A stretch of DNA of 35,663 nucleotides from assembly GCA_949879025.1 (NCBI GenBank), contig CATLBO010000027.1:1-35663 (forward strand). The letters run 5' to 3'. The position numbers and the translations under genes were made by a program. This document shows, one piece after another, positions 7,897-15,679 of the stretch (the stretch's first letter is position 1; the number at the start of each line of letters is the position of its first letter). This DNA comes from an uncultured Hungatella sp. (GTDB lineage Bacteria > Bacillota > Clostridia > Lachnospirales > Lachnospiraceae). The notes beneath the pieces were generated by a model that did no database searches, had not been told where the DNA came from, and worked only from the letters and a program-made list of their open reading frames with translations.

Positions 7897-8739
7897 CTAC
7901 ATGTTATTTTCAGCAGGTCCCTTTAAATTATTCTCGTAATTTGAATTTATCTCATTAAAAATATCTTGTGCCAGAGCGTCTTTCGATATTTCAACATCTT
8001 TAGATAAGTAATTTCTTGTAAGTTTATTTTGCATCATTTCATAGGCATAGTCCTGTATCCATAGCTTTAATAATTTATAGCCATCAGCTGTGTTTGCAAT
8101 GTGAGCCAGAAACCAAGTACCGCTGTTTTCTTCGCCGTGGTCGGTGTGGAGTGTTCTTTGCAGGTAGAATAATATTTCATCTGCATTATCTGAGGCGGGT
8201 GTAACCTTAGTTATATTCAGGGTACTGTCAATAGATTCAACTTTATTAGATTTTGCCAGTGCTGCCTGATATGCAAATGCCTCCGCCAATAGTTTGTTTT
8301 CTTTTCTCGCATTGGTGGAAAGATCATAATATATATCCAGATCAGGCATATTTTTTGTCAGATATACCTCCAAATAGGAATTAGTGAAATCTTCCAGCAG
8401 CTGGCAGGCGCCTTCGGCAATCGTAATGGTGCGTGCATTGGGATTGTTAAGGGCCGCCGCCACTTTTCTGCTGTTCTCCTCAAAAAGCATTGCAGCATTC
8501 TCTGCTGATAGATCGCTTTCAAATGCGTATTTAGTATCAGGCTTGATTGCTGCTTTTGTGTCCGCACCGTCTTTTTTGATCAAGACACGAACCAGAGCTT
8601 CAGCCTCCGCATCACCCAGCATATATAATTTTTCTGATTCTTGTGATTCATCAATCGCTGCAAATGCTGATATACCTGGTGTCAGCGTAAGTGCACAAAC
8701 AAGTAAAACTCCCATTAATCTTTTTCCCCTCAACGTCAA
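7897..8739 (-). CDS. Secreted protein of unknown function (TTG start)
   Basis: A 280-aa protein with a clear Sec signal peptide: basic RGKR, hydrophobic LMGVLLVCALTLT, and a probable cleavage after AFA near residue 27. The mature part is acidic and mostly helical, with no cysteines after the signal region, no transmembrane segment and no motif I can name. A conserved-looking core (GTWFLAHIANTADGYKLLKL followed by QDYAYE) lies near residues 210-235. The start is decided by the ribosome site: AAAGGAGG lies 6 nt before a TTG at 8739, and the next ATG (codon 9) would destroy the signal peptide's charged end. N-terminal halves of some firmicute amidase-domain proteins have this style, but the amidase part is absent, so I leave the function open. 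It is convergent with the nuclease gene and more AT-rich than the core genes of the window. Confidence 0.75.
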   Translation of the reverse strand: MTLRGKRLMGVLLVCALTLTPGISAFAAIDESQESEKLYMLGDAEAEALVRVLIKKDGADTKAAIKPDTKYAFESDLSAENAAMLFEENSRKVAAALNNPNARTITIAEGACQLLEDFTNSYLEVYLTKNMPDLDIYYDLSTNARKENKLLAEAFAYQAALAKSNKVESIDSTLNITKVTPASDNADEILFYLQRTLHTDHGEENSGTWFLAHIANTADGYKLLKLWIQDYAYEMMQNKLTRNYLSKDVEISKDALAQDIFNEINSNYENNLKGPAENNM

Positions 8740-8906
8740 GATAAACCTCCTTTGTCATTGCTTATAGACGTTTGCGAAACGCCTCACGCTGGATAAATGC
8801 GGCGTTTTAATTTCAAAAAACAAACAATCCCTCACTGGATACGGCACAATAGAGTGGCTTGGAAATTAAAAATCATACACCCAAGAAATGGGTTGTTCTG
8901 ATATCT

Positions 8907-9194
8907 ATGATACCACATAAACAGCCTTCTTTGGAAGATATTTTTTCAGATTGCTAAGATAAATTTCAAAATGACAAACCTGCTTTTTCCTTATTAGAAA
9001 CTGGCTTCTGAAATCACTCATTTCAAACAGTATTACAATTCTCTGATAAAGGTCAGTCTGTATATGATGCTAAATTACTGATTCCTGCACCAAAAGATTT
9101 CTTTGCAAAGCATCCGCTTATAAATCCCAAAACATTTCCTGGTGATGTGGCATTTGACCCATGTCAGCTTTATAGCGGACTGCTGACGGGCTGA
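8907..9194 (+). pseudogene. Internally deleted IS transposase remnant
   Basis: One frame of 96 codons, interrupted by two in-frame stops, reads as the two ends of an IS transposase. The N-terminal part starts MIPHKQPSLEDIFSDC and continues, after a TAA, with DKFQNDKPAFSLLE. The later part reads DKGQSVYDAKLLIPAPKDFF, then KHPLINPKTFPGDVAFD. The style (A-K-x-L-I-P-x-x-K-D-F-F, then N-P-K-T-F-x-G-D-x-A-F-D, where the last Asp belongs to the DDE triad) is known from IS1182-like DDE transposases of clostridia. Most of the middle, about 150-200 codons, is missing. No terminal inverted repeats are evident, so the element is dead. Confidence 0.7.
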
Positions 9195-9554
9195 AGGTTT
9201 GACAGCTGCTGTTCCTGAGAGCAGGATAACGGATAAGCTTTGGAGTGATGCCGCCTGACATAATAAGGGATTGATGATTGACGCTCCCAGGATTTTTGCT
9301 GTATGATTGATGTAGGAGGAAATTCGGGAGCGCATGTTAGAGGGCGGTGAATTCACCGGAATTTCCGCAGGACACCAGCAGGAAGACGGAGGAGAAAAAT
9401 GAGCCAGGAATTAATATTGGAATACAGTGACACGCAGGAGCTTTGAGGGGAACGGATAGATTTTCAGGGAAGCTCCAGAGTGTGGGAGCCATTGTGCGGG
9501 GATGAGATGTGCATGTATTGGGTTTTTGACTTGTGTGGCTTCGGGAGAAAACAC
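9195..9554. other. Gene-poor debris between IS remnant and XRE gene
   Basis: No supported gene in 360 bp. The one gene-like signal is a strong ribosome site (GGAGGAG) before an ATG at 9399, but the frame closes after 15 codons (MSQELILEYSDTQEL, stop 9444-9446); it may be the decapitated start of a lost gene. CGCTCCC (9282-9288) and GGGAGCG (9326-9332) form an inverted repeat with a long 37-base loop. Confidence 0.4.
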
Positions 9555-9592
9555 AAAAAAGGCTGCGGTTAGAACCATGGAAGGCAGCAGCC
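9555..9592 (-). terminator. Orphan minus-strand terminator
   Basis: Read on the minus strand, GGCTGC (9592-9587) pairs with GCAGCC (9566-9561) and is followed directly by six T (9560-9555). No minus-strand gene lies upstream of it: the next gene on the right is on the plus strand. It may be left over from a deleted gene. Confidence 0.5.
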
Positions 9593-9616
9593 TATGGAAA
9601 AAGAAGGCTATATATT

Positions 9617-9625
9617 TGCTATAAT
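9617..9625 (+). promoter_or_regulatory. Extended -10 promoter of the XRE gene
   Basis: TGCTATAAT; no recognisable -35 at the usual distance. It lies 77 bp before the start codon. Confidence 0.5.
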
Positions 9626-9702
9626 AGGACAATATTTTAAATCTGTATTCCATCTGTAAAATCCAATAAGATAAAAGAAGGATATTCAGTTGGAGAAAGG
9701 TT

Positions 9703-10038
9703 ATGGATAACGAAAGCGTATTAAAAAAGATCGAAGAACTAATGACACAGCGTGGATATACCAAATATAAACTGGCTAAGCTAAGCGGCATCAGCAAATC
9801 CACAATCACTACCATATTCAACAAGAGAAGTACAGTGAGCCTGTATAATCTGTCAAGGATATGCTGCGCATTTAATCTGACTTTGTCGGAGTTTTTTGCC
9901 ATGATGGAGGGTAAGTCAGATGAAGGGCTGATTCAGGAATTTCCTCTGGAATGGTGGAGCAGCCTGCCGCCGGAAAAGCGGCGCCAGGTAAGCACGATTA
10001 TGTACGCAGTAGCACAGTTGGATTTGGGGAGAAGGTGA
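9703..10038 (+). CDS. XRE-family HTH transcriptional regulator
   Basis: A 111-aa DNA-binding protein. The helix-turn-helix occupies about residues 6-62 and is typical of the Cro/C1 (HTH_3) type: KYKLAKLSGISKSTITTIF for helices 2-3, then LYNLSRICCAFNLTLSEFFA. The remaining 45 residues form a short helical tail (EWWSSLPPEKRRQVSTIM) with no ligand domain. The ATG at 9703 has GAGAAAGG upstream. It is the only regulator near the flavoprotein gene that follows on the same strand about 220 bp later and might control it, but a hairpin separates them and that gene has its own consensus promoter. Its target is unknown; it may equally be a leftover of the accessory patch. Confidence 0.9.
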   Translation: MDNESVLKKIEELMTQRGYTKYKLAKLSGISKSTITTIFNKRSTVSLYNLSRICCAFNLTLSEFFAMMEGKSDEGLIQEFPLEWWSSLPPEKRRQVSTIMYAVAQLDLGRR

Positions 10039-10060
10039 TCTGGGATTCAAAAAATGGGAA

Positions 10061-10105
10061 GCTGCGGCGCTGCATTTAGCAGCATTACCGCAGTATTTCT
10101 ATTTT
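10061..10105 (+). terminator. Two-tier hairpin after the XRE gene, probable terminator
   Basis: CTGCGG (10062-10067) pairs with CCGCAG (10088-10093) and encloses GCTGC/GCAGC (10069-10073 with 10079-10083). A T-rich but interrupted tail (TATTTCTATTTT) follows. Confidence 0.55.
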
Positions 10106-10111
10106 AGATAA

Positions 10112-10125
10112 TGCAAAGGTTTGCA
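10112..10125 (+). promoter_or_regulatory. cre-like palindrome upstream of the flavoprotein gene
   Basis: TGCAAAGGTTTGCA is a 14-bp palindrome (6-bp arms, 2-base centre), 54 bp upstream of the -35. It shares the TGnAA...TnCA frame of CcpA cre sites but differs at three consensus positions. It is also nested inside a weaker ATAATGC/GCATTAT inverted repeat (10108-10114 and 10132-10138). It may be the binding site of the XRE protein or of CcpA. Confidence 0.35.
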
Positions 10126-10179
10126 ATTCAGGCATTATGACGAAAACTATTAAAAGATGAAAAAACAATTGAGAGAATG

Positions 10180-10207
10180 TTGACAATATATGGTACTTGT
10201 ATATAAT
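10180..10207 (+). promoter_or_regulatory. Consensus promoter of the flavoprotein gene
   Basis: TTGACA (10180-10185), 16-bp spacer, TATAAT (10202-10207): both boxes are perfect. The roughly 50-nt leader contains a small GC hairpin (GCCAGG 10223-10228 with CCTGGC 10232-10237) before the ribosome site. Confidence 0.8.
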
Positions 10208-10262
10208 GTTAATACGGGCTTGGCCAGGGGGCCTGGCGCGAATAATATTTTGGAGGAATATT

Positions 10263-12068
10263 GTGAGAAAGGGAAAGTTATTGAAAGTGTTTGCAGCATC
10301 GGCATCAGCGTTTAGCCTGGTGGCGTGTTCCGGTTCCGGAACCAATGAGACTACGGCAGCACCGGAGACGACTACGGCAGCTGAGGCATCGGCAGATGAA
10401 ACTACCTCTGCACAGGAAGAGACAACTGAGGAGGCCAAGCAGGCTGAGGGTCCGGTAATCTATGAGGCAAAGGGAAGCGGCTACGGCGGAGAGCTGAATT
10501 TGAAGGTTACCATTGACGACGGAACCATTACGGAGCTGGAACTGGGGGATCATCATGAGACAAACGTAGTAATGGACAGGGCATTTCCTGTTATCAGAGA
10601 AAGGATACTGGAGGCAAACTCTCCGGAAGTGGACAGCGTGACAGCTGCGACTTTTTCTTCTTATGCAGTAAAGGCGGCAGTGGCGGATGCCATGGCCCAG
10701 GCAGGCCTTGAGGCGGCAGATATTACCATGGCCACGGCAGGTCCTGAAAAAGAGGCAAAGACCCTTGAGGATGTGACTGCGGATATTGTGGTTGTAGGCG
10801 GCGGCCCATCCGGACTTGCGGCAGCCATTACGGCAAAGCAGACGAACAAGGATGCCAATGTGATCGTTGTGGAAAAGATGGATATTTTAAGCGGAAACGG
10901 CAAGTTTGACATGAACTTTTATGACCTGATAAACTCCCAGGCTCAGAAAGAGGCAGGCAATGAAAAGTGGACAGTGAATCAGGTGGAGAATTTTATAGAG
11001 GAAAAATCTTCGGCCGGGGACAGTGAAGCCCGCATAAAAGTGTGGGCGGAGCAGGAGAATGTGCTGGACGCATGGCTTCGCGATATGGGTGTGGAACTGA
11101 ATAACAATTACGGCGCCATGAACCATATGGCAGAGGAAGATCAGTATGCCGGGGAAGTGATTCAGGCAGGTATGGAGGAGTGCGCCAGGGAACTGGGTAT
11201 TGATATCCGCACCGGAACCAAAGGCGTGGATCTGATTATGGAAGACAAACGATGCACAGGCGTCAGCGTGGAAAACAATAATAAAGAAAGCTATGTCATT
11301 AAGGCACAGCATACCATTATTGCCACAGGCGGATTCTGCAGCAGTAAAGAACTTCTGGCGGAGTATGCGCCGGGATATGAGGTACTGAACACTTCCAATC
11401 AGATGGGAACTACAGGTGATTTCGTAAAGGTATTTGAGAAGAACGGGTTTAAAATGGAGAACATGAGCAATGTGAGAGTGTTCCCCAATATTATTGTTCC
11501 CCGCAGGGATCTGACTGGCGGCGCAGACGTAAACATTCTGGTAAACAAGGAAGGAACCCGCTTTATTTCTGAAAATGCAGGCGGCCTGGAACTGGGAACC
11601 ACCATTCAGGCTCAGCCGGACGGAGCGGTATTCTCCATTACAGACAAGACAGGGTATGACTCTTTCTACAGAATCCGTAAGCATGTGGGTCTGGGATATT
11701 ATTCCGAAGGCCAGACTTTAGGAGAGCTGGCAGAGGCGCTGGGGATTGATGCGGCAGGCCTGGAGGCTGCAGTTGCAGCCTTTAATGAGGCGGCAGAGGC
11801 CGGCAGTGAGGATGAGCTGTTAAAGGCTGTTCCGTCACGTCCTCTGGATGCCCAGGGACCGTACTACGGCGTACGCATAGAGGCTGCTAACCATATGACA
11901 AAAGGCGGCGTTTCCTGCAATGAAAATGCGCAGGTGCTGTATGAGGATGGAACGGCAGCAGAAGGCCTATATGCTGCAGGCGAAGTAACATGGCAGTCAG
12001 GCGGATATTCCCAGTCCGTAGCATTCGGACGGGTTGCCGGTGAGCAGGCGGCTTTGAATCTGGAGTAA
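10263..12068 (+). CDS. Lipoprotein flavin reductase: FMN-binding domain plus FAD_binding_2
   Basis: A 601-aa surface flavoprotein of the fumarate/urocanate reductase superfamily. The GTG at 10263 follows GGAGGA at a spacing of 5-6 nt and gives a proper lipoprotein signal (RKGKLLK, then FSLVAC, Cys22); longer frames do not. A Thr/Ala/Glu linker runs to about residue 62. The FMN_bind domain follows, and its flavinylation motif DSVTAATFSS places the covalent FMN on Thr130. The FAD domain starts at VVVGGGPSGLAAA (about 177) and ends with LYAAGEVTWQSGGYSQ and FGRVAGEQ. Fumarate reductases have RLGGN within the last motif and an Arg after RFVNE; here the corresponding stretches read SGGYSQSVAFGR and TRFISENAGG. 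The carboxylate-binding and proton-donor arginines therefore seem to be missing, and the acceptor is probably not fumarate. It should depend on ApbE for flavinylation and on a membrane electron donor elsewhere. It is monocistronic. Confidence 0.9.
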   Translation: MRKGKLLKVFAASASAFSLVACSGSGTNETTAAPETTTAAEASADETTSAQEETTEEAKQAEGPVIYEAKGSGYGGELNLKVTIDDGTITELELGDHHETNVVMDRAFPVIRERILEANSPEVDSVTAATFSSYAVKAAVADAMAQAGLEAADITMATAGPEKEAKTLEDVTADIVVVGGGPSGLAAAITAKQTNKDANVIVVEKMDILSGNGKFDMNFYDLINSQAQKEAGNEKWTVNQVENFIEEKSSAGDSEARIKVWAEQENVLDAWLRDMGVELNNNYGAMNHMAEEDQYAGEVIQAGMEECARELGIDIRTGTKGVDLIMEDKRCTGVSVENNNKESYVIKAQHTIIATGGFCSSKELLAEYAPGYEVLNTSNQMGTTGDFVKVFEKNGFKMENMSNVRVFPNIIVPRRDLTGGADVNILVNKEGTRFISENAGGLELGTTIQAQPDGAVFSITDKTGYDSFYRIRKHVGLGYYSEGQTLGELAEALGIDAAGLEAAVAAFNEAAEAGSEDELLKAVPSRPLDAQGPYYGVRIEAANHMTKGGVSCNENAQVLYEDGTAAEGLYAAGEVTWQSGGYSQSVAFGRVAGEQAALNLE

Positions 12069-12149
12069 ACAGGCAGAACAGGCATAAAAATACAAGACAG
12101 GCTTCCCGGGCGCTTTCGGGAAGCCTGTCTTGTATTTTTACTGCCTGTT
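12068..12149 (+). terminator. Very long bidirectional terminator hairpin
   Basis: The core is a perfect 23-bp stem (12086-12108 with 12117-12139) with an 8-base loop, flanked by A5 on the left and T5 on the right so that it works on both strands. An outer 9-bp arm pair (AACAGGCAG 12068-12076 with CTGCCTGTT 12141-12149) encloses it, starting on the last base of the flavoprotein stop codon. Confidence 0.92.
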
Positions 12150-12223
12150 CAGGACATTACTATATTGGGAATGTTTATCCAATCATTTTGAAACCGAAAA
12201 AAATAGTATTTCTTATGGAAGTA

Positions 12224-12232
12224 TGATATAAT
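12224..12232 (+). promoter_or_regulatory. Extended -10 promoter of the GNAT gene / nucleoside salvage run
   Basis: TGATATAAT about 43 bp before the ATG; the -35 (TAGTAT) is weak. It may drive the whole GNAT-deoC-cdd-pdp group, because no strong terminator lies between these genes. Confidence 0.5.
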
Positions 12233-12274
12233 CAAAGCAGTCAAAAGTTTCTTCGCATTGGGGGAGGTTTTATT

Positions 12275-13051
12275 ATGATGGTTGAACTGGGAAGAGAGAA
12301 ACGCCATAGTATCAGGCCAATCTGCGAGGGCAGCAAAGAGGTGCTGGTACGAGGGGCCGTGGATGGAACCATGGGAAGGGTGTGGGTACCTGGCCTTGGC
12401 CCTTCTCCGTATTGCCTTATCGGATCAGGGGATTTTGCCTATCTTTTAGGCTTGCCGCCTAAGGGCGCCGGCGCATTGGATTTAAAAAGCCAGATTTACC
12501 AGTCGGTCTCCCATGCGTTTATTTACCCGGAAAATGAGCGGTGGGAGCAGTGGCTTCAGAATGAATTTGACGGACAGCTGCGCATGGTAACCCGGTATGC
12601 CCTGAAAAAGGACGAGCATCATTTTGATGCGGACAGGCTGAAATCTTACGTAAAATCTGTACCGCAGGGAATCCGCATCAGGCGGATTGACGAGAGGCTG
12701 TATCATTTGGCCATGAAGGAAGAGTGGAGCCGGGATCTGTGCTCCAATTTTGAGGATTACAAGCATTTTGAAACCTGTGGATTTGGGTACGCCGCCATGA
12801 AAGGGCACCGGTTAGTATCCGGATGCTCCGCCTATGGAGCCAGTGAGGGCATGATGGAGATTCAGGTGGACACCAGAAAGGACTTCCGCAGGCAGGGACT
12901 GGCCTTGGCCTGCAGCGCCGCATTTGTGCTGGAGTGCCTGGAAAAGAACCTTATTCCAAACTGGGATGCGGCCAACCAGCAGTCTGTGGAACTGGCGGAA
13001 AAGCTGGGATATGTGTTTGAGCAGGAATATCAGGTATACCAGCTTTTGTGA
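12275..13051 (+). CDS. GNAT-family N-acetyltransferase (GNAT_acetyltran type)
   Basis: A 258-aa acetyl-CoA-dependent acetyltransferase of the two-domain firmicute type. The N-terminal half (residues 1-130, with [12 protein letters not shown] and [15 protein letters not shown]) is the divergent domain of that group. The C-terminal half has the GNAT fold: the acetyl-CoA loop is visible as [19 protein letters not shown] (R/QxxGxG/A-like), followed by [20 protein letters not shown], the usual N-x-x-S-x-x-x-A-x-x-L-G motif. The substrate is unknown. GGGGGAGG lies 7 nt before the ATG at 12275 (a second ATG follows at once). The gene is 86 bp upstream of deoC on the same strand, and a small hairpin lies in the gap, so cotranscription is possible but unproven. 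Confidence 0.85.
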   Translation: MMVELGREKRHSIRPICEGSKEVLVRGAVDGTMGRVWVPGLGPSPYCLIGSGDFAYLLGLPPKGAGALDLKSQIYQSVSHAFIYPENERWEQWLQNEFDGQLRMVTRYALKKDEHHFDADRLKSYVKSVPQGIRIRRIDERLYHLAMKEEWSRDLCSNFEDYKHFETCGFGYAAMKGHRLVSGCSAYGASEGMMEIQVDTRKDFRRQGLALACSAAFVLECLEKNLIPNWDAANQQSVELAEKLGYVFEQEYQVYQLL

Positions 13052-13091
13052 TTGCATTCCAAAGCTGCAGAAACAATGCGCCCATGAGCAG

Positions 13092-13117
13092 TCCGGTTTC
13101 AAGGAACCGGATATTTT
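13092..13117 (+). terminator. Small hairpin between the GNAT gene and deoC
   Basis: TCCGGTT (13092-13098) pairs with AACCGGA (13105-13111), 6-base loop, followed by TATTTTC. A weak terminator or attenuator; it would separate the GNAT gene partly from the salvage genes. Confidence 0.35.
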
Positions 13118-13137
13118 CACAGAAAGGGGAACAAATT

Positions 13138-13827
13138 ATGGACAGGGAAAAAATTTTTCATGCCGTGGATCATACGCTCTTGACCCAGCAGGCAACTTGG
13201 GGGGAGATTCAGCAGATTTGTGATGACGCCATGAAGTACAAGACAGCATCAGTATGCATTCCGCCTTCCTACGTGGAGGCAGTGAAAGAGTATGTGGGGG
13301 AGAAGATGAGGGTGTGCACGGTCATCGGATTCCCCAACGGATATAATACTACGGCAGCCAAGGTATTTGAAACGGAAGATGCCCTGGAAAACGGCGCTGA
13401 CGAGATTGACATGGTGATTAATATCGGGGATCTGAGGGATAAACGGTATGACAGAGTCCTGGAGGAGATCCGCACCATTAAAGCAGTGTGCGGTGATCAC
13501 GTGCTGAAGGTAATTATTGAAACGTGCCTTCTGACAGAAGAGGAGAAGATCAGAATGTGCCGTCTGGTGACAGAGGCAGGAGCAGATTTTATTAAGACTT
13601 CAACAGGCTTTTCCACAGCAGGCGCCTCCTTTGAGGATATCCGCCTGTTTGCAGATCATGTGGGGCCTAAGGTAAAGATAAAGGCAGCAGGAGGCATTTC
13701 CTCTTTTGAGGATGCCCAGAAGTTTATGGAGCTGGGAGCAGAAAGACTGGGCACCAGCAGGATCGTAAAACTGGCAAAGGCGGAGGAACAGAATGGACAG
13801 ACAGAAACTGATTCAGGCGGCTATTAA
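13138..13827 (+). CDS. deoC: Deoxyribose-phosphate aldolase
   Basis: This 229-aa class I aldolase splits 2-deoxyribose-5-phosphate into acetaldehyde and glyceraldehyde-3-phosphate in the cytosol, the last step of deoxynucleoside breakdown. The active-site set is present: Asp91 in [11 protein letters not shown], the Schiff-base Lys153 in DFIKTSTGF and Lys182 in VKIKAAGGI. Length is normal for DeoC. The frame is open further upstream, but the ATG at 13138 is preceded by AAAGGGG and opens [15 protein letters not shown], the usual N-terminus. It overlaps cdd by 35 bp, which signals translational coupling, and stands with cdd and pdp as a compact pyrimidine nucleoside salvage operon. Confidence 0.97.
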   Translation: MDREKIFHAVDHTLLTQQATWGEIQQICDDAMKYKTASVCIPPSYVEAVKEYVGEKMRVCTVIGFPNGYNTTAAKVFETEDALENGADEIDMVINIGDLRDKRYDRVLEEIRTIKAVCGDHVLKVIIETCLLTEEEKIRMCRLVTEAGADFIKTSTGFSTAGASFEDIRLFADHVGPKVKIKAAGGISSFEDAQKFMELGAERLGTSRIVKLAKAEEQNGQTETDSGGY

Positions 13828-14203
13828 GGTGCTGCCAAAGTCTTATGTGCCATACTCTCATTTTCATGTAGCAGCCGCACTTTTATGTAAGGACGGAACA
13901 ATATATACCGGGATTAATATTGAAAATGCGGCATATACACCTACAGTGTGTGCAGAGAGAAGCGCATTTTTCAGAGCCATTAATGAGGAAAAGCGGGAGT
14001 TTGAAGCTATAGCTGTTTGCGGGGGCAAAGACGGGATTGTAACAGACTACTGTGCCCCATGCGGCGTGTGCCGGCAGGTAATGCGGGAATTCTGCGACCC
14101 CGGCACATTTAAGGTGATTCTGGCAAAATCAGAGGATGAATATAAAGAATTTCTTCTTAAAGAGCTGCTTCCCATGGGATTTGGGCCGGAAAACCTTTTA
14201 TGA
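13793..14203 (+). CDS. cdd: Cytidine deaminase
   Basis: A 136-aa homotetrameric-type cytidine/deoxycytidine deaminase that makes uridine/deoxyuridine for the phosphorylase encoded next door. The zinc site is complete: TVCAERSA (Cys and catalytic Glu) and APCGVCRQV (two Cys). The N-terminal [14 protein letters not shown] and [10 protein letters not shown], which contact the nucleoside, are also standard. The ATG at 13793 lies inside the end of deoC behind GGAGGAAC. The gap to pdp is 17 bp. Confidence 0.97.
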   Translation: MDRQKLIQAAIKVLPKSYVPYSHFHVAAALLCKDGTIYTGINIENAAYTPTVCAERSAFFRAINEEKREFEAIAVCGGKDGIVTDYCAPCGVCRQVMREFCDPGTFKVILAKSEDEYKEFLLKELLPMGFGPENLL

Positions 14204-14220
14204 ACCAGGGGGATTGACAG

Positions 14221-15555
14221 ATGCGGATGTATGATTTAATAGAAAAAAAGAAGCAGGGGGGAACTCTTACCAGACAGGAAATCCATGACATGGTGCAGGG
14301 ATTTGTAAACGGGGAGATTCCGGATTATCAAATGGCCGCCATGCTTATGGCCATATATTTCAGAGGCATGGAAAGAGAAGAGACGCTGGGGCTTACCCTG
14401 GAGATGGCGGCTTCAGGGGACATGGTGGATCTGTCAGCCATTGAAGGAATAAAAGTGGATAAACACAGTACCGGGGGCGTGGGGGATAAAACTACCCTTG
14501 TTATCGGCCCTCTGGCGGCTTCGCTTGGGGTGAGGGTGGCTAAAATGTCAGGAAGAGGGCTGGGCCATACCGGAGGGACCATTGATAAGATGGAGTCCAT
14601 ACCAGGGCTGCGCACTGCCATTGGCCGGGAACGTTTTTTTGAGATTGTTAATGAGACAGGGATTGCGGTTATCGGCCAGTCTGGAAATATGGTGCCGGCT
14701 GACAAGAAACTGTATGCCCTGAGGGATGTGACAGCTACGGTGGACAGTATTCCTCTTATTGCTTCGTCGATTATGAGCAAGAAGATTGCAGCAGGCAGCG
14801 ACGGCATTGTTCTGGATGTGAAGACAGGAAGCGGAGCTTTTATGAAAAACCTTGAGGATTCCATTGCTTTGGCAAAAGAGATGGTTGCCATTGGGACAGG
14901 AGCCGGAAGACGGTGCTGTGCCCTGATTACAGATATGGATGTGCCGTTAGGGTCTGCCATCGGCAATTCCCTTGAAGTTATGGAAGCCATAGAAACGCTG
15001 AAAGGCCACGGCCCTGAAGATTTAACAGAGGTTTGCCTGCAGCTGTGTGCCCATATGCTTTCCATGGCAGGCAGGGGCGATGCAGATACCTGTTATGCCA
15101 TGGCAAAAGAAGCCATGGCGGACGGAAGAGGACTTAAGACCCTGGCAGCCATGGTGAAAGCTCAGGGAGGGGATGAAAGCTATATCCTGAATCCTGATAA
15201 ATTTTCCAAGGCTCCATGTTTCTGTGAAGTAAGAGCAGAGGCAGAGGGGCGCATCGTACATATTGATGCAGCAGGATGCGGAATTGCTTCTGCAATGCTG
15301 GGAGCAGGCCGTCAGAAGAAGGAAGATGCCATTGACTACTGCGCCGGGATACGTCTGAATAAAAAGTATGGCGATGTAGTGAAAAAAGGTGATGTCATAG
15401 GTACCCTTTATGCATCTAAAAAAGAATTGTTTGAAGGGGCTTCTAAAAAATTGTTATCTGCGTATACTATAGCAGAGAAAAGTAACAAAGCCTTGGCGGA
15501 AAAGAAACTTATATATGCCAGAGTGACAAAGGACGGGGTAGAGCGGATGACGTAA
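14221..15555 (+). CDS. pdp: Pyrimidine-nucleoside phosphorylase
   Basis: This 444-aa enzyme cleaves uridine, thymidine and deoxyuridine with phosphate to the base and (deoxy)ribose-1-phosphate, feeding DeoC after a mutase step. The family signature SGRGLGHTGGTIDKMESIPG is present, with KHSTGGVGDKTT (phosphate loop) before it and SIMSKKIAAGSDGIVLDVK after it. The C-terminal third has the alpha/beta domain of the Pdp/DeoA family (IRLNKKYGDVVKKGDVIGTL). Length is typical (about 435-445). The start is at ATG 14221 or the ATG two codons later; AGGGGGA lies about 7 nt ahead of the first. No phosphopentomutase (deoB) gene is in the window. The fold is shared with thymidine phosphorylase (deoA), so substrate breadth is inferred from the firmicute context. 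Confidence 0.95.
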   Translation: MRMYDLIEKKKQGGTLTRQEIHDMVQGFVNGEIPDYQMAAMLMAIYFRGMEREETLGLTLEMAASGDMVDLSAIEGIKVDKHSTGGVGDKTTLVIGPLAASLGVRVAKMSGRGLGHTGGTIDKMESIPGLRTAIGRERFFEIVNETGIAVIGQSGNMVPADKKLYALRDVTATVDSIPLIASSIMSKKIAAGSDGIVLDVKTGSGAFMKNLEDSIALAKEMVAIGTGAGRRCCALITDMDVPLGSAIGNSLEVMEAIETLKGHGPEDLTEVCLQLCAHMLSMAGRGDADTCYAMAKEAMADGRGLKTLAAMVKAQGGDESYILNPDKFSKAPCFCEVRAEAEGRIVHIDAAGCGIASAMLGAGRQKKEDAIDYCAGIRLNKKYGDVVKKGDVIGTLYASKKELFEGASKKLLSAYTIAEKSNKALAEKKLIYARVTKDGVERMT

Positions 15556-15643
15556 CAGGCAAGTGCTGTCGGATGTATGTTACCGTTTGCCGGCGGCCTG
15601 CAACAGATGTAACACATTTCCTCAAAAGTAAATAAATATAGGA

Positions 15644-15672
15644 TTGAAAAAATACATACGGTATTGTATAAT
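15644..15672 (+). promoter_or_regulatory. Promoter of the 6S-like RNA
   Basis: TTGAAA (15644-15649), 17-bp spacer, consensus TATAAT (15667-15672). The predicted start is about 15679-15681, with no open reading frame behind it. Confidence 0.8.
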
Positions 15673-15679
15673 AATCGTA

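Noticed and set aside
9502-9624. A 40-codon ATG frame before the XRE gene
   Set aside because: Weak ribosome context, no recognisable similarity, its end lies inside the XRE -10 box and its middle forms the orphan hairpin.
10263-12068. Naming the flavoprotein fumarate reductase
   Set aside because: The key arginine motifs of fumarate reductase seem to be missing; only the superfamily is supported.
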